Positions 6,858 to 16,806 are shown, counted from the stretch's first letter. The stretch: DNA of 64,000 nucleotides from G963663365 sp963663365 (GCA_963663365.2 CAXXIH010000008.1:1612001-1676000), one strand, 5' to 3'. Numbers and translations are program-made. Notes: generated by a model not told the origin, from the letters alone.

Positions 6858-9266
6858 ATGCTAAGAGCGATTGCCGTAAGTTTGTGTATTCTGGTTTGCG
6901 GACAAGGGATGACAGAACCGGTGAATTTCATGAAAGCCCGACCAATATGGCCCAAAGACCGGGCTACAGAGATGAATCTGTTTGCCGGTTTCCGAACGAT
7001 TCTGGAATTACCGGAGTTTGATAAGGTCGAATTACGCCTAACCGCATCAACCTTATACCGTGTTACCTGTAATGGGGAATTTGTGGGGCATGGGCCGACA
7101 CGCGGTCCGCACGGCTATTATCGTGTCGATCATTGGGAGCTCGATCCCTATCTACAAGCCGGAAAGAATGTCGTTGCTATTGAGGTGGCCGGTTACAACG
7201 TCAACAGTTATTACCTTTTAGATCAGCCCTCCTTTTTGCAGGCGGAAATTGTCTCGAATAACCGTGTGCTGGCCTCAACCGGCGCAAAACGTGACGGCTT
7301 CAAGGCCAAGATTCTCGACTACCGTACGCAAAAGGTGCAGCGGTATAGTTTCCAACGTCCATTTATCGAGATTTATTCCATCGAGCCCGGTTATAACCAG
7401 TGGCTGACGGATCCCGATTTCGAATTCAAGTCGGCCACATGCAGCACGGTCGAAGATAAAAATCTGTTGCCGCGCGGTGTGCCGTATCCTGTCTTCAGCA
7501 AACGTCAGCCGCTACTGAATGTTTCGAAAGGGAGTGTGGAAACCGGACGACTTGTCGAAAAGCCCTGGAAAGACCGTTCCCTCACAAAAATAACTCCAGA
7601 ATTTAAAGGCTACCCCGAAGATGAACTTGTCGAGATTCCATCACTGGAGTTGCAGGGGTACGCCAATACGGAAACAGAGTCTCTGCAAAAACCCTATACT
7701 TGGGATCAAAAAATCCAACTGAAGAAAAATGGTTTTCAGATTTTCGATTTCGGAACAAATCTTACGGGATTCATCGGTCTTGAAGTGTCCTGTAAAAAAC
7801 CGGCCAAGCTGGTGCTGACATTCGATGAGATTTTGAGGAACGACGATGTCGATTTTAAGCGGATGTCTTGTGTGAACGCGATTGTTTACCATCTCCAACC
7901 GGGACAGTACACGCTGGAAAGTTTTGAGCCTTATACGCTGCAATATCTCAAACTGACGGCACCGGAAGGCGCTTGCCAGGTGCAGAATATTTATCTGCGC
8001 GAATATGTTAATCCGGATACCGATGAGGCGCATTTCATCTGCGCGGATAACCGTCTCAATCGTCTCTTTACGGCGGGCCGGGAGACATTCCGTCAAAATG
8101 CCGTGGACATCTTTATGGACTGCCCTTCACGGGAGCGGGCGGGATGGTTGTGTGATAGTTTCTTCACCTCGCGTGTTGCCAAAGATTTGTGCGGGGATAC
8201 ACGCGTAGAAAAGAATTTCTATGAGAATTTCCTGCTCCCCGAACGTTTCGAGTATCTGCCGGAGGGGATGCTGCCGATGTGTTATCCGGCGGACCATAAT
8301 GACGGCGTGTTTATCCCGAACTGGGCGCTGTGGTTTGTGGTGCAGTTGGAAGAATACGCACAACGCAGCGGCGACCGCGAAACGGTCGATGCGCTCGAAA
8401 CGAAAGTCGAAAAACTGTTTGCCTATTTTGAGCCATTCCGCAACAAAGACGGTCTTTTAGAAAAACTCGAAAGTTGGGTGTTTGTGGAATGGTCGGAAGC
8501 CAATAAATTTACGCAAGATGTGAATTATCCGAGCAATATGTTATACGCGGCGGCACTGAGCGCGGCGGGGCGGATGTACGACCGGCAAGCATGGCTTCAA
8601 GATGCAAAGGCCATACAGAAAACCATACAGAAACAGTCATTTGACGGGACGTTTTTTGTCGATAACGCCATCCGCAAGGACGGCAAATTAACTGTCACTC
8701 AAAACCGCAGCGAAGTCTGCCAATATTTCGCTTTCTTTTTCGATATTGCTACACCGAAATCCCACCCGGAACTTTGGAATACCTTACGAACCGATTTCGG
8801 CCCCAACCGTAAGGAAACCAAGAAATTCCCGGAGATTCATGCGGCCAACTCATTTGTGGGCAATGTGCTACGTCTGGAGATTTTGTCACGCTATGGGTAT
8901 TGCCAACAGATTTTGGATGAATCGGCAGCCTACCTTCTGTATATGGCCGAGCAGACCGGAACGCTGTGGGAAAACACCGGAGCCTACGCGAGCTGCAATC
9001 ACGGCTTCGCATCGCATATTGTGCATACGCTGGTCCGGGATGTGGCCGGGATTTACAATGCCGATACCGTCAATAAAAAAGTGACATTGCGTTTTGCCGA
9101 TCCGGATTTGGCATGGTGCGAGACGACCATTCCTACGGATGACGGGCCAATACACTGCCGTTGGGAAAAGGACGGTAATGCACTGCATTACCGTTACGAC
9201 ACGCCCGCCGGATACAGTATTACAATCGAGAACTTAACCGGGAAAGAAGTACTATTACAGCATTGA
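6858..9266 (+). CDS. GH78-like alpha-L-rhamnosidase, secreted
   Basis: This 802-residue glycoside hydrolase has a signal peptide (MLRAIAVSLCILVCGQG). An N-terminal beta-sandwich region includes YRVTCNGEFVGHGPTRGP, typical of rhamnosidase N domains. An (alpha/alpha)6 catalytic region carries the GH78-like motif DCPSRERAGW (421-430), where the acidic catalytic cluster of the family lies. A beta-sandwich C-terminus follows. It would release terminal L-rhamnose from oligosaccharides. The motif differs from the textbook DCPQRDERLGW of its neighbour, so specificity may differ. The stop is 19 bases before the next rhamnosidase gene, indicating one operon. Confidence 0.85.
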   Translation: MLRAIAVSLCILVCGQGMTEPVNFMKARPIWPKDRATEMNLFAGFRTILELPEFDKVELRLTASTLYRVTCNGEFVGHGPTRGPHGYYRVDHWELDPYLQAGKNVVAIEVAGYNVNSYYLLDQPSFLQAEIVSNNRVLASTGAKRDGFKAKILDYRTQKVQRYSFQRPFIEIYSIEPGYNQWLTDPDFEFKSATCSTVEDKNLLPRGVPYPVFSKRQPLLNVSKGSVETGRLVEKPWKDRSLTKITPEFKGYPEDELVEIPSLELQGYANTETESLQKPYTWDQKIQLKKNGFQIFDFGTNLTGFIGLEVSCKKPAKLVLTFDEILRNDDVDFKRMSCVNAIVYHLQPGQYTLESFEPYTLQYLKLTAPEGACQVQNIYLREYVNPDTDEAHFICADNRLNRLFTAGRETFRQNAVDIFMDCPSRERAGWLCDSFFTSRVAKDLCGDTRVEKNFYENFLLPERFEYLPEGMLPMCYPADHNDGVFIPNWALWFVVQLEEYAQRSGDRETVDALETKVEKLFAYFEPFRNKDGLLEKLESWVFVEWSEANKFTQDVNYPSNMLYAAALSAAGRMYDRQAWLQDAKAIQKTIQKQSFDGTFFVDNAIRKDGKLTVTQNRSEVCQYFAFFFDIATPKSHPELWNTLRTDFGPNRKETKKFPEIHAANSFVGNVLRLEILSRYGYCQQILDESAAYLLYMAEQTGTLWENTGAYASCNHGFASHIVHTLVRDVAGIYNADTVNKKVTLRFADPDLAWCETTIPTDDGPIHCRWEKDGNALHYRYDTPAGYSITIENLTGKEVLLQH

Positions 9267-9285
9267 ACTGCCACTAGGATTCCAA

Positions 9286-12200
9286 ATGACCGAAGAAACC
9301 CATAACAATTATCTAAGACTATCGACTATAATACTTGCTTACTTTTTGCACACATTGCTCATTTCATCATTGCTCTGCTTTTCGGCGACTGGACTACAAG
9401 GAGAAACCATCATGGGCAAACTGCGTCCCACCTACCTGCGTTGTGAATATCGTATCGATCCGCTCGGAATCGACATCCAGGAACCGAGGCTTTCATGGGT
9501 TCCGGTGGCATCCGATCCTGAATTGCGGGGCGTCAGCCAATCGGCCTACCGGATTTTGGTTGCCGGAAGCAAAGAACTTCTCTCCAAAGAACAAGGCGAT
9601 CTTTGGGACAGCGGCAAAGTCAAATCCGATGAGACGGCCCAGATTGCCTATGCGGGCCAGGCTCTCGTTTCTAATAAGGATTACTGGTGGTCGGTGCAGG
9701 TATGGGACCAAGACGGGAAGGCTTCGGGGTGGAGCGAACCGGCTCGTTGGTCGACAGGTTTGCTGAGCAAAGAAGACTGGAAGGCAAAATGGATCGCTTA
9801 CGATGAGCCATCCGAAAAAGAGCTGGCGAAGGCTGAGCCGGTTAATACGGACGATTGTGTTTGGGTGTGGTACCCGGAAGGCGATCCGCGTCAACAAGCC
9901 CCCCAAGGCGATGTTTTCTTTCGGCGGGTTGTCGATCTGGGAAAAGTCGCCGATATCCAATTAGCCAGGATGGTTTTGACAGCGGATAACTATTTCAAGC
10001 TTTCCGTAAACGGCGAGGAACTGGGTAACAGCGCCGATCACCGTAAGTTCTTTGAGTTTGAAATCGGCGAGCAGCTTCAAGACGGGGAAAACACATTCGC
10101 GATCTGCGCCATAAACGGTTCGGACAGCCCGGCGGGATTGATCGGCGCACTGCAAGTGGAATACGCCTCGGGGAAAAGCCTTCATGTTCCAATCGATGCG
10201 AGTTGGAAATGCTACGAGAATGAAGTTGAGGGATGGAGCCAACCCGGATTTGACGATTCCGGTTGGGTGCAGGCCAAAGTGATTGCCAAACTCGGCGATA
10301 CGCCTTGGAACGAGATACAGCCGGCTGAGACGCTCTTTTTGCCGCCGCCTCCCTACCTGCGGAAGGACTTTTCGGTGGACAAGCCGGTTGTGCGAGCCAC
10401 GGTATTCGCAAGCGCGTTGGGTATTTACGAGATTAAATGTAACGGAAAGAAAATCGGAGCGGATTATTTTACGCCGGGTTGGACCGATTACCACACACGG
10501 GTTTATTACAACACATACGATGTAACAGATTTGGTACAGGAAGGCGAAAACACGCTGGGCGCGATTTTGGCCGATGGTTGGTATGCGGGCCATGTTGGCT
10601 GGGGACAGATACGGGGCCGGTACGGAAAAGACCCGCGTTTTATGGCGCAGCTTATGTTGGAGCATCCCGACGGTTCTTCGACTGTAATCGGCACGGATGA
10701 AAGTTGGAAAGCCGCATACGGAGCGATTGATGAAGCCGACTTCTTAATGGGTGAGGCATACGACGCCAGGCTGGAAGAAAAAGTCGATGGTTGGGATTGT
10801 CCCGGTTTTGACGACAAGGATTGGGCGAAAGTTTCAACGCCAGAAGTTGAAGATATGTTGGTGGAAGCCTACCCCGGTGTGACCGTTCAGGAAATTATGG
10901 AAATCCCGGCCAAGAGCATCAGCGAACCGCAGCCCGGTGTTTATGTTTACGATTTGGGCCAAAATTTGGTTGGTGGAATACGGCTCAAGATCAGCGGGGA
11001 TGCCGGATCGAAGATCACGATTCGCTATGCGGAAGTTTTGAATTCCGACGGAACGCCCTACACCATCAACCTGCGTGGCGCACGGACAATCGATTCGTAT
11101 ACGCTTAAAGGCGATGGCGTTGAATGCTGGGAGCCGCGATTCACATTCCACGGATTCCGTTTTGTCGAATTAACCGGTTGCGACACACCACCGGCTCTGG
11201 ATGCCGTAACGGGTGTCGTTCTGCATTCGGACGCGCCGATGACCGGAATTTTGGAGACCTCCAATCCGATGGTGAATCAACTGATTCACAATATCGAATG
11301 GGGCCAACGCGGCAACTATTTGGAAGTACCGACAGATTGTCCGCAACGCGATGAACGTCTGGGATGGACGGGAGACGCGCAGGTATTTATTCATACCGGC
11401 GCGTATAACATGGATGTGGCCGCGTTCTTTACAAAGTGGCTCATCGATTTGGATGATTCCCGTAACGAAGCGGGCGCTTATGCGCACGTCGCACCGGATA
11501 TCGGTGTAGGACACGATTCTCCGGGTTGGGGCGATGCGGCGATTATCTGTCCTTATTATCTCTATCAGATGTACGGCGATAAGCGAATCATTGAACGTCA
11601 CTACGATTCAATGGCCGGTTATATCGAATACCTTGAAAAGAACAGCGAAAACTTGATCCGTCCGGCAATCGGATTCGGCGACTGGGTTTCGCTCAATGCC
11701 GACACGCCCAAAGATGTCATCTCAACAGCCTATTTTGCCTATGTCACCAATTTGATGTCGGAATTGGCCGGTGTTATCGGGCGGGAAGACGATGCCAAGA
11801 AATACAAAGAGCTGTTTGAAGAGATCAAAGCGGCATTCAATAAAGAGTTTGTGAAAAAAGACGGGCGTATCGAAGGTGGAACGCAAACCTGTTATCTTTT
11901 GGCGCTCTACAAAGACCTGTTGCCGGAAGCCATGCGTCCCGCAGCCATGCGGCATCTGATACGCGATCTGATGGCGCGCGGTTGGCACCATTCGGTGGGC
12001 TTTTTAGGCGTGCGGATTCTATTGCCAACATTGTCACGGTTCGGACGCGACGATGTTGCATACCGTCTGCTCTTGAACGACACATATCCTTCATGGGGCT
12101 ATGAAGTCAAAAACGGCGCGACAACCATTTGGGAACGTTGGGACGGCTGGACCGATGAATTCGGATTCCAGGATCCTGGTATGAATTCATTTAACCACTA

Positions 12201-12573
12201 CGCATTCGGTTCGGTGGGCGAATGGTTGTACGCCACAATGGCCGGAATCGAACCGGCGGAAGCGAGTTTTAAACGCGTCCGTATTCGTCCGAATACCGGG
12301 GGCGATTTGACCCACGTGAATGCCCGTTACAACTCGATACGCGGTTGGATCGGATCGGAATGGGATCAACAAGGTGAGAGTTTCGTTCTGAAAGTGCGAA
12401 TCCCGGAAAATACAACCGCCGAGATTCATGTGCCCACATTCAATGCCGCTCAGGTTTCCGAAGGCAAAACACCGGCATCGGAAGCGGCGGGCATCAAATT
12501 CCTGAGAATGGAAGACGGAGCCGCAGTGTTTGAGACAGGCTCAGGTGTTTACTGCTTCACATCCAAGCCTTAG
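9286..12573 (+). CDS. GH78 alpha-L-rhamnosidase, multidomain
   Basis: This is a 1095-residue canonical GH78 enzyme. In order it has a possible signal or anchor segment (residues 11-36), a fibronectin-like region opening LRCEYRIDPLGID, two carbohydrate-binding beta-sandwich regions, the (alpha/alpha)6 catalytic domain with DCPQRDERLGWTGD (D684, E690), and a second catalytic glutamate in TTIWERWDGW (E950). A C-terminal beta-sandwich follows. The start is uncertain: a strong AAGGAGA ribosome-binding site stands before an in-frame ATG at 9412 (MGKLRPTYLRC), which would remove the hydrophobic segment. The upstream ATG at 9286 has only a weak AGGAT. Adjacent rhamnosidase and fucosidase genes point to breakdown of a deoxyhexose-rich glycan. 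Confidence 0.92.
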   Translation: MTEETHNNYLRLSTIILAYFLHTLLISSLLCFSATGLQGETIMGKLRPTYLRCEYRIDPLGIDIQEPRLSWVPVASDPELRGVSQSAYRILVAGSKELLSKEQGDLWDSGKVKSDETAQIAYAGQALVSNKDYWWSVQVWDQDGKASGWSEPARWSTGLLSKEDWKAKWIAYDEPSEKELAKAEPVNTDDCVWVWYPEGDPRQQAPQGDVFFRRVVDLGKVADIQLARMVLTADNYFKLSVNGEELGNSADHRKFFEFEIGEQLQDGENTFAICAINGSDSPAGLIGALQVEYASGKSLHVPIDASWKCYENEVEGWSQPGFDDSGWVQAKVIAKLGDTPWNEIQPAETLFLPPPPYLRKDFSVDKPVVRATVFASALGIYEIKCNGKKIGADYFTPGWTDYHTRVYYNTYDVTDLVQEGENTLGAILADGWYAGHVGWGQIRGRYGKDPRFMAQLMLEHPDGSSTVIGTDESWKAAYGAIDEADFLMGEAYDARLEEKVDGWDCPGFDDKDWAKVSTPEVEDMLVEAYPGVTVQEIMEIPAKSISEPQPGVYVYDLGQNLVGGIRLKISGDAGSKITIRYAEVLNSDGTPYTINLRGARTIDSYTLKGDGVECWEPRFTFHGFRFVELTGCDTPPALDAVTGVVLHSDAPMTGILETSNPMVNQLIHNIEWGQRGNYLEVPTDCPQRDERLGWTGDAQVFIHTGAYNMDVAAFFTKWLIDLDDSRNEAGAYAHVAPDIGVGHDSPGWGDAAIICPYYLYQMYGDKRIIERHYDSMAGYIEYLEKNSENLIRPAIGFGDWVSLNADTPKDVISTAYFAYVTNLMSELAGVIGREDDAKKYKELFEEIKAAFNKEFVKKDGRIEGGTQTCYLLALYKDLLPEAMRPAAMRHLIRDLMARGWHHSVGFLGVRILLPTLSRFGRDDVAYRLLLNDTYPSWGYEVKNGATTIWERWDGWTDEFGFQDPGMNSFNHYAFGSVGEWLYATMAGIEPAEASFKRVRIRPNTGGDLTHVNARYNSIRGWIGSEWDQQGESFVLKVRIPENTTAEIHVPTFNAAQVSEGKTPASEAAGIKFLRMEDGAAVFETGSGVYCFTSKP
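9398..9404 (+). promoter_or_regulatory. Internal ribosome-binding site suggesting alternative start
   Basis: AAGGAGA stands 8 bases before the in-frame ATG at 9412, inside the longer rhamnosidase frame. It is stronger than the site before the annotated ATG and could give a protein without the N-terminal hydrophobic segment. Confidence 0.5.
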
Positions 12574-12635
12574 TTCGCAAACCTTGCTTTCCGTCTTTTT
12601 TGCTTAAAGCGAAAAGTCAGGAAGGGAGTACGATT

Positions 12636-13760
12636 ATGGCCAATGTGAAATCATCCCGCCGTCAGTTTATAAAACAGACGGGGCAAGCCATGGCAGCAGG
12701 CGGATTGGTTTCCTCATGTGCGCATAATTCAACGCACAGTGGGGCAACGGAGAAAAAGCGTCACGGCCAAGGCGATCAACGGCTGAGTTTGAAAGCGCTT
12801 CACCAATGGGAGGCGCTGGGCTACGGCATGTTTATTCATTACGGGATGAGCACATTTGTGGAGAAAGAGATTCCGGACGGTAAACATCCGCCGAAAACAT
12901 ACGCGCCAACCGATCTGGATGTGGATCAATGGGTGTCTGTGGCCCGGGATGCAGGAATGCGTTATGCGGTACTGACCGCCAAGCATGTTGCCGGGCATTG
13001 TTTGTGGCCCAGCAAATATACGGACTACAGTGTTGCGAATAGCAGCGATACGACCGATGTTTTGGAAAAGTTTGTCGATGCGTGTGGGCGCCGGGGGGTT
13101 TTACCGGCATTCTATTATTGTTCTTGGGACAACCATCATCTTTTCGGAAGCCATCCGCCGGGAATAGCGAAATGGCAACAGGCAATGTACACCTATCCGA
13201 AGGATCGCGATCCCGGTGACAATGAATCTATGCCTGCATTTACGTCATCGATGTATCAGAATTTTCAAACAGACCAAGTGACCGAATTGATAACGGAGTA
13301 CGGACCGTTTGCAGAAGTATGGATCGATATTCCCTGCATTTTAGGACGCGGCTATAGAACATTCTTATATGAGCACATTGCTAAATTGCAGCCCGATGCC
13401 GTCATTATGATGAACAGCGGGATATCATCGGGTGAAGAATACGATATCACTGCGGCTTGGCCTTCGGATTTAATCGCCATTGAACGCCGTATGCCTCCCG
13501 GGCAAGGTCATAATCAGTGGCGGAGTATCGAAGGCGGGGAGTATTACATGCCCGGTGAGGTTTGCGATCCCATCGGTAAGGATTGGTTTTATGTTCCGGA
13601 CGATTATCCGCGCGCCGATGCGGAACTAGCTGAACAACTCGGTGCATGCAGGGAACGTAAGGTTAATCTGTTATTGGATGTGCCTCCCGATAAGACGGGG
13701 AAAATCCCCGAGTTTCATGTCAAAGCGCTGCAACGGCTGCGCAAGAATGCAGGACTTTAG
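12636..13760 (+). CDS. GH29-like alpha-L-fucosidase, Tat-exported
   Basis: This is a 374-residue protein if started at the ATG at 12636, which follows GAAGGGAG by seven bases. The frame is open from 12600 without a comparable site. The N-terminus has a twin-arginine motif (SRRQFIKQT) and a possible lipobox (GLVSSC). The fold signature YGMFIHYGMSTF, then RYAVLTAKHVAGHCLWPS, then EVWIDIP (D231 the likely nucleophile) matches the GH29 fucosidase TIM barrel. It lacks the C-terminal beta-sandwich of longer members. The likely reaction is removal of terminal alpha-L-fucose. It follows the rhamnosidase gene by about 60 bases. Confidence 0.82.
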   Translation: MANVKSSRRQFIKQTGQAMAAGGLVSSCAHNSTHSGATEKKRHGQGDQRLSLKALHQWEALGYGMFIHYGMSTFVEKEIPDGKHPPKTYAPTDLDVDQWVSVARDAGMRYAVLTAKHVAGHCLWPSKYTDYSVANSSDTTDVLEKFVDACGRRGVLPAFYYCSWDNHHLFGSHPPGIAKWQQAMYTYPKDRDPGDNESMPAFTSSMYQNFQTDQVTELITEYGPFAEVWIDIPCILGRGYRTFLYEHIAKLQPDAVIMMNSGISSGEEYDITAAWPSDLIAIERRMPPGQGHNQWRSIEGGEYYMPGEVCDPIGKDWFYVPDDYPRADAELAEQLGACRERKVNLLLDVPPDKTGKIPEFHVKALQRLRKNAGL

Positions 13761-13829
13761 AAACAGTTTCAAAACGCCTGTCCGGAAAACCAAGGCTATG
13801 CCAGACTGTCACGGAAGGTGTTAAAACAT

Positions 13830-13989
13830 CGGCTCATCAGGAGATTCGCCCGTGGCCGGGCAGGACATGACGCCTAGCGGCCCACGATTTCGGGGTGTTT
13901 TTATTAGATTTTCCTGATCAGCACCCTGCAAAGCAGAGTGCCGATAGTCGATTCGGCTCGTGGCGACATTGCCTTTGATTTTTAAAAAA
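13830..13989 (+). repeat. Module B copy with long 3' tail
   Basis: GGCTCATCAGGAGATTCGCC opens the element. It then has CCCACGATTTCGG, CTGATCAGCACCCTGCAA and a tail reading TCGATTCGGCTCGTG... through ACAGTCGCTC. The same tail occurs only in the copy at 17120-17291, so these two form direct repeats flanking the BNR-4 gene and the array. Confidence 0.8.
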
Positions 13990-14068
13990 CAGTCGCTCCC
14001 ATACTCACTCATGAGATGGCGTTTTGAAACCAGTTCTATCGAGGAGCGGCGCTCAGATTGGCTTTATC

Positions 14069-15484
14069 ATGATTCGAATGTCTTCACGGTTCCATTGCTT
14101 TGTATTGCTCGTCGGTTGTTGTTTTTTGCTGGCGGGATGTTTTACGTTCTTGCCTTTTATCGATGAAGAAGAGACCGGTCCTATCCAATTGGAGCCGCTT
14201 GCAAAAGTGCAACTCGGTCCGGGATGGGCAAGCACTTCGGTCAACACAGTCATTTTCCGCCATCATGGCATTGTGACGCGGGACAGTTACCAATTTGCGG
14301 CTTATTACGACGATCATTCAAACATGGCCTTCGTTCGCCGCGATTTGCAGAGCAATAAAGTCGAGGCCCATGCCATCGAAGGCAAATACAACACCCGTGA
14401 TGCGCACAACAGTATCAGCCTGGGAATCGACGCGGATGGATACATTCACGCTTCCTACGACCATCATGGACATCCTCTCCGCTACCGGCGCTCGAAGCGT
14501 CCACTGCAAATTGGAGAATGGACAGAAGCGATCCCCATGACCGGTGAATACGAAGACAAGGTTACATATCCTTACTTTGTGATGTGTCCTCGGAAATCGG
14601 ACGGATTCCCGGGGCTTGGGGATTTGCTCTTTATGTACCGCCTGGGCTCATCCGGTAACGGGGACATTTGTATCAAAAAGTACGAACCCCAAAATCAAAG
14701 TTGGGAAGATCACGCTCCCCGTTTCATTAAAGGAATGGAACAGAAACCATGGACCGCGAATGCGTATTGGAATCATCCGGCTTTCGATTCCAAAGGCAAT
14801 ATGCATTTGAGTTGGGTATGGCGTGTGAATAAGGGCGGCCCACCCGAATTGGTTAACAATCACCATGTCGGCTATACCTGGACACCTGATTACGGGCAAA
14901 CGTGTATGACATCGCGGGGACTGCCTCTCTCGACACCGCTTACACCGGTCAACTGCGAAAGTATCTGGTCGATTCCCCCCGGCAGTAATCTCATCAATCA
15001 ATGCAGCAGCGCGATGGACAGCCATGACCGTTTGCATATTGTCTTTTATGCCGACGATCTCGATGGTATCCCGCAGTATCAACATTTGTGGTTCAATGGA
15101 CACGTATGGCAATGCGATGTCATCACCTCAAGAACCACCGATTTCGAACTCAGCGGGAAAGGCACATTGCGTATCCCCATTAGCCGTCCGGAAATTGTGA
15201 TCGACCACGCAGACCGCGTTTATGTGATTTACCGGGGCGACCTAACCGGGGACTGTATGGTGTCCCAACGCTTGGATCCACCTCATTATGCTCCCCCCGG
15301 GAAGACCGTCGTTTTATGGAATGAGAATCTCGATCATTCCGAGCCGGTGATCGACCGCATTCGTTGGGAACGGGACGGGATTCTATCCATGTTGATTCAA
15401 AAGAACCATCAGCCTAACCACGACCGCTCCGAGGATGTCTCACCCGAGACGGTATGGATTGCCGATTGGGATTTGGATTTCTAA
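14069..15484 (+). CDS. BNR-4 repeat lipoprotein (polysaccharide-lyase-like)
   Basis: This is a roughly 472-residue lipoprotein. The signal MIRMSSRFHC... ends in the lipobox LLAGC (C24), so it should be anchored in the outer or inner membrane. The body matches the BNR-4 seven-blade propeller family: NSISLGIDADGYIHASYDHHG, a central WNHPAFDSKGNMHLSWVWR strand pair and SRPEIVIDHADRVYVIYRG. BNR-4 folds are known among ulvan and rhamnose-glucuronate lyases and related enzymes, which would fit the rhamnosidases next door, but catalytic residues cannot be assigned by eye. The longer frame from 14024 starts with TTG and adds residues before the signal, so I prefer ATG 14069 (ATG 14078 is also possible). 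Confidence 0.75.
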   Translation: MIRMSSRFHCFVLLVGCCFLLAGCFTFLPFIDEEETGPIQLEPLAKVQLGPGWASTSVNTVIFRHHGIVTRDSYQFAAYYDDHSNMAFVRRDLQSNKVEAHAIEGKYNTRDAHNSISLGIDADGYIHASYDHHGHPLRYRRSKRPLQIGEWTEAIPMTGEYEDKVTYPYFVMCPRKSDGFPGLGDLLFMYRLGSSGNGDICIKKYEPQNQSWEDHAPRFIKGMEQKPWTANAYWNHPAFDSKGNMHLSWVWRVNKGGPPELVNNHHVGYTWTPDYGQTCMTSRGLPLSTPLTPVNCESIWSIPPGSNLINQCSSAMDSHDRLHIVFYADDLDGIPQYQHLWFNGHVWQCDVITSRTTDFELSGKGTLRIPISRPEIVIDHADRVYVIYRGDLTGDCMVSQRLDPPHYAPPGKTVVLWNENLDHSEPVIDRIRWERDGILSMLIQKNHQPNHDRSEDVSPETVWIADWDLDF

Positions 15485-15551
15485 GCGTTGATTCAAAATC
15501 CTTTCCGTAAAGCCAGGGCTCTGCCATGCCGAAGTGGAAAGTGCTGAAATA

Positions 15552-15660
15552 ACGGCTCACGCGGCGTGACCGCCGTGGATCCCGCTAAAGCGGGACCTAT
15601 CGGCCCACGATTTCGTGGTATGTACGTAGGATTTAATTGGTCAGCACCCTGCAGGGCGAT
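15552..15660 (+). repeat. Array: module B, 5'-shortened copy
   Basis: It begins with CGGCTCACGCGGCGTGACC instead of the usual GGCTCATCAGGAG. It then has the TCCCGCTAAAGCGGGA hairpin, CCCACGATTTCG and TTTAATTGGTCAGCACCCTG. It opens the 15.5-17.3 kb array. Confidence 0.8.
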
Positions 15661-15673
15661 TGGTTTGATGTAT

Positions 15674-15826
15674 TGCCTCGCACTTACAGCGCTTAAGATT
15701 TTTGGGGACGGTGCCCCAGGGCGGCGTTCGTCCGCCTGCGGCGTCCAAACTCTGCCCCGGGCTACACTTGCTACGCACTTTCAGTGCTTGGTGTATTTGT
15801 TTGAGAAGTTGGTGGATGGCGGGGGA
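15674..15826 (+). repeat. Array: module A
   Basis: Full-length module A with arms CCCAGGGC and GCCCCGGG, one arm position changed relative to the copies at 1.4-1.7 kb. GCACTTTCAGTGC forms a second small hairpin near its end. Confidence 0.8.
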
Positions 15827-15935
15827 GTTTTTGTGATAAGAGGATTTTATCATCGCCTCTTGCGCCTTACGGCGCGCAGATAAAAGATTTATCTGCGCCA
15901 CCCGTTGGAGATACATTATTAGCTTATAATTAACA
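15827..15935 (+). repeat. Array: module C
   Basis: It contains GATAAGAGGATTTTATC and AGATAAAAGATTTATCT palindromes around CGCCTTACGGCG, then CCACCCGTTGGAG and an AT-rich TTAGCTTATAATTAAC end. It is almost identical to the copies at 16167 and 16568. Confidence 0.8.
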
Positions 15936-15985
15936 ACGGCTCATCAGGAGATTCGCTCCCGCGCCGCCATTCGGCGGCGAGAAAG
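15936..15985 (+). repeat. Array: module B fragment
   Basis: Only the first part of B (CGGCTCATCAGGAGATTCG) is present, followed by an unrelated GCCGCCATTCGGCGGC hairpin and a purine-rich link into the next module A. This truncation explains why this repeat unit is about 60 bases shorter than the next. Confidence 0.7.
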
Positions 15986-16013
15986 TAGAAAGTGGTGAGG
16001 AGAAAGTAGATTT

Positions 16014-16166
16014 TGCCTCGCACTTACAGCGCTTAGGATTTTTGGGGACGGTGACCCAGGGCGGCGTTCGTCCGCCTTCGGCGTCCAAACTCTGCCCTGG
16101 GCTACACTTGCTACGCACCTTCGGTGCTTGGTGTATTTGTTTGAGAAGTTGGTGGATGGCGGGGGA
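16014..16166 (+). repeat. Array: module A
   Basis: Full-length module A with intact CCCAGGGC/GCCCTGGG arms. It starts 340 bases after the previous A copy. Confidence 0.8.
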
Positions 16167-16275
16167 GTTTTTGTGATAAGAGGATTTTATCATCGCCTCT
16201 TGCGCCTTACGGCGCGCAGATAAAAGATTTATCTGCGCCACCCGTTGGAGATACATTATTAGCTTATAATTAACA
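16167..16275 (+). repeat. Array: module C
   Basis: Near-identical to the copy at 15827-15935, including both ATAAA palindromes and the AT-rich end. Confidence 0.8.
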
Positions 16276-16404
16276 ACGGCTCATCAGGAGATTCGCCCTC
16301 CCCGGCGTGGCCGCCGTGGATCCCGCTAAAGCGGGACCTATCGGCCCACGATTTCGTGGTGTGTACGTAGGATTTAATTGGTCAGCGCCCTGCAGAGCGA
16401 TTGG
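16276..16404 (+). repeat. Array: module B
   Basis: Full module B: GGCTCATCAGGAGATTCG, a GGCGTGGCCGCC hairpin, TCCCGCTAAAGCGGGA, CCCACGATTTCG and GGTCAGCGCCCTGCAGAGCG. Confidence 0.8.
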
Positions 16405-16414
16405 TTTGATGTAT

Positions 16415-16567
16415 TGCCTCGCACTTACAGCGCTTAAGGTTTTTGGGGACGGTGACCCAGGGCGGCGTTCGTCCGCCTGCGGCGTCCAAACTCTGCCCCG
16501 GGCTACACTTGCTACGCACCTTCGGTGCTTGGTGTATTTGTTTGAGAAGTTGGTGGATGACGGGGGA
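16415..16567 (+). repeat. Array: module A
   Basis: Module A starting 401 bases after the previous A copy. Arms CCCAGGGC and GCCCCGGG carry the same substitution as the copy at 15674. Confidence 0.8.
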
Positions 16568-16676
16568 GTTTTTGTGATAAGAGGATTTTATCATCGCCTC
16601 TTGCGCCTTACGGCGCGCAGATAAAAGATTTATCTGCGCCACCCGTTGGAGATACATTATTAGCTTATAATTAACA
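16568..16676 (+). repeat. Array: module C
   Basis: Third near-identical array copy of module C, ending in TTAGCTTATAATTAAC. Confidence 0.8.
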
Positions 16677-16806
16677 ACGGCTCATCAGGAGATTCGCCCT
16701 CCCCGGCGTGACCGCCGTGTATCCCGCTAAAGCGGGACCTACCGGCTCACGATTTCGAGGTGTATTTATTAGATATTCCTGATCAGCGCCCTGCAGAGCG
16801 ATTGGT
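16677..16806 (+). repeat. Array: module B
   Basis: Full module B whose second half switches to the GTGTATTTATTAGATATTCCTGATCAG variant also seen at 13830 and 17120. It therefore looks like a hybrid of two B subtypes. Confidence 0.8.

Noticed and set aside
15566..16657. Small open frames of about 90-108 residues on both strands in the array
   Set aside because: They recur because the DNA repeats recur, have no ribosome-binding sites, and read through hairpin sequence.
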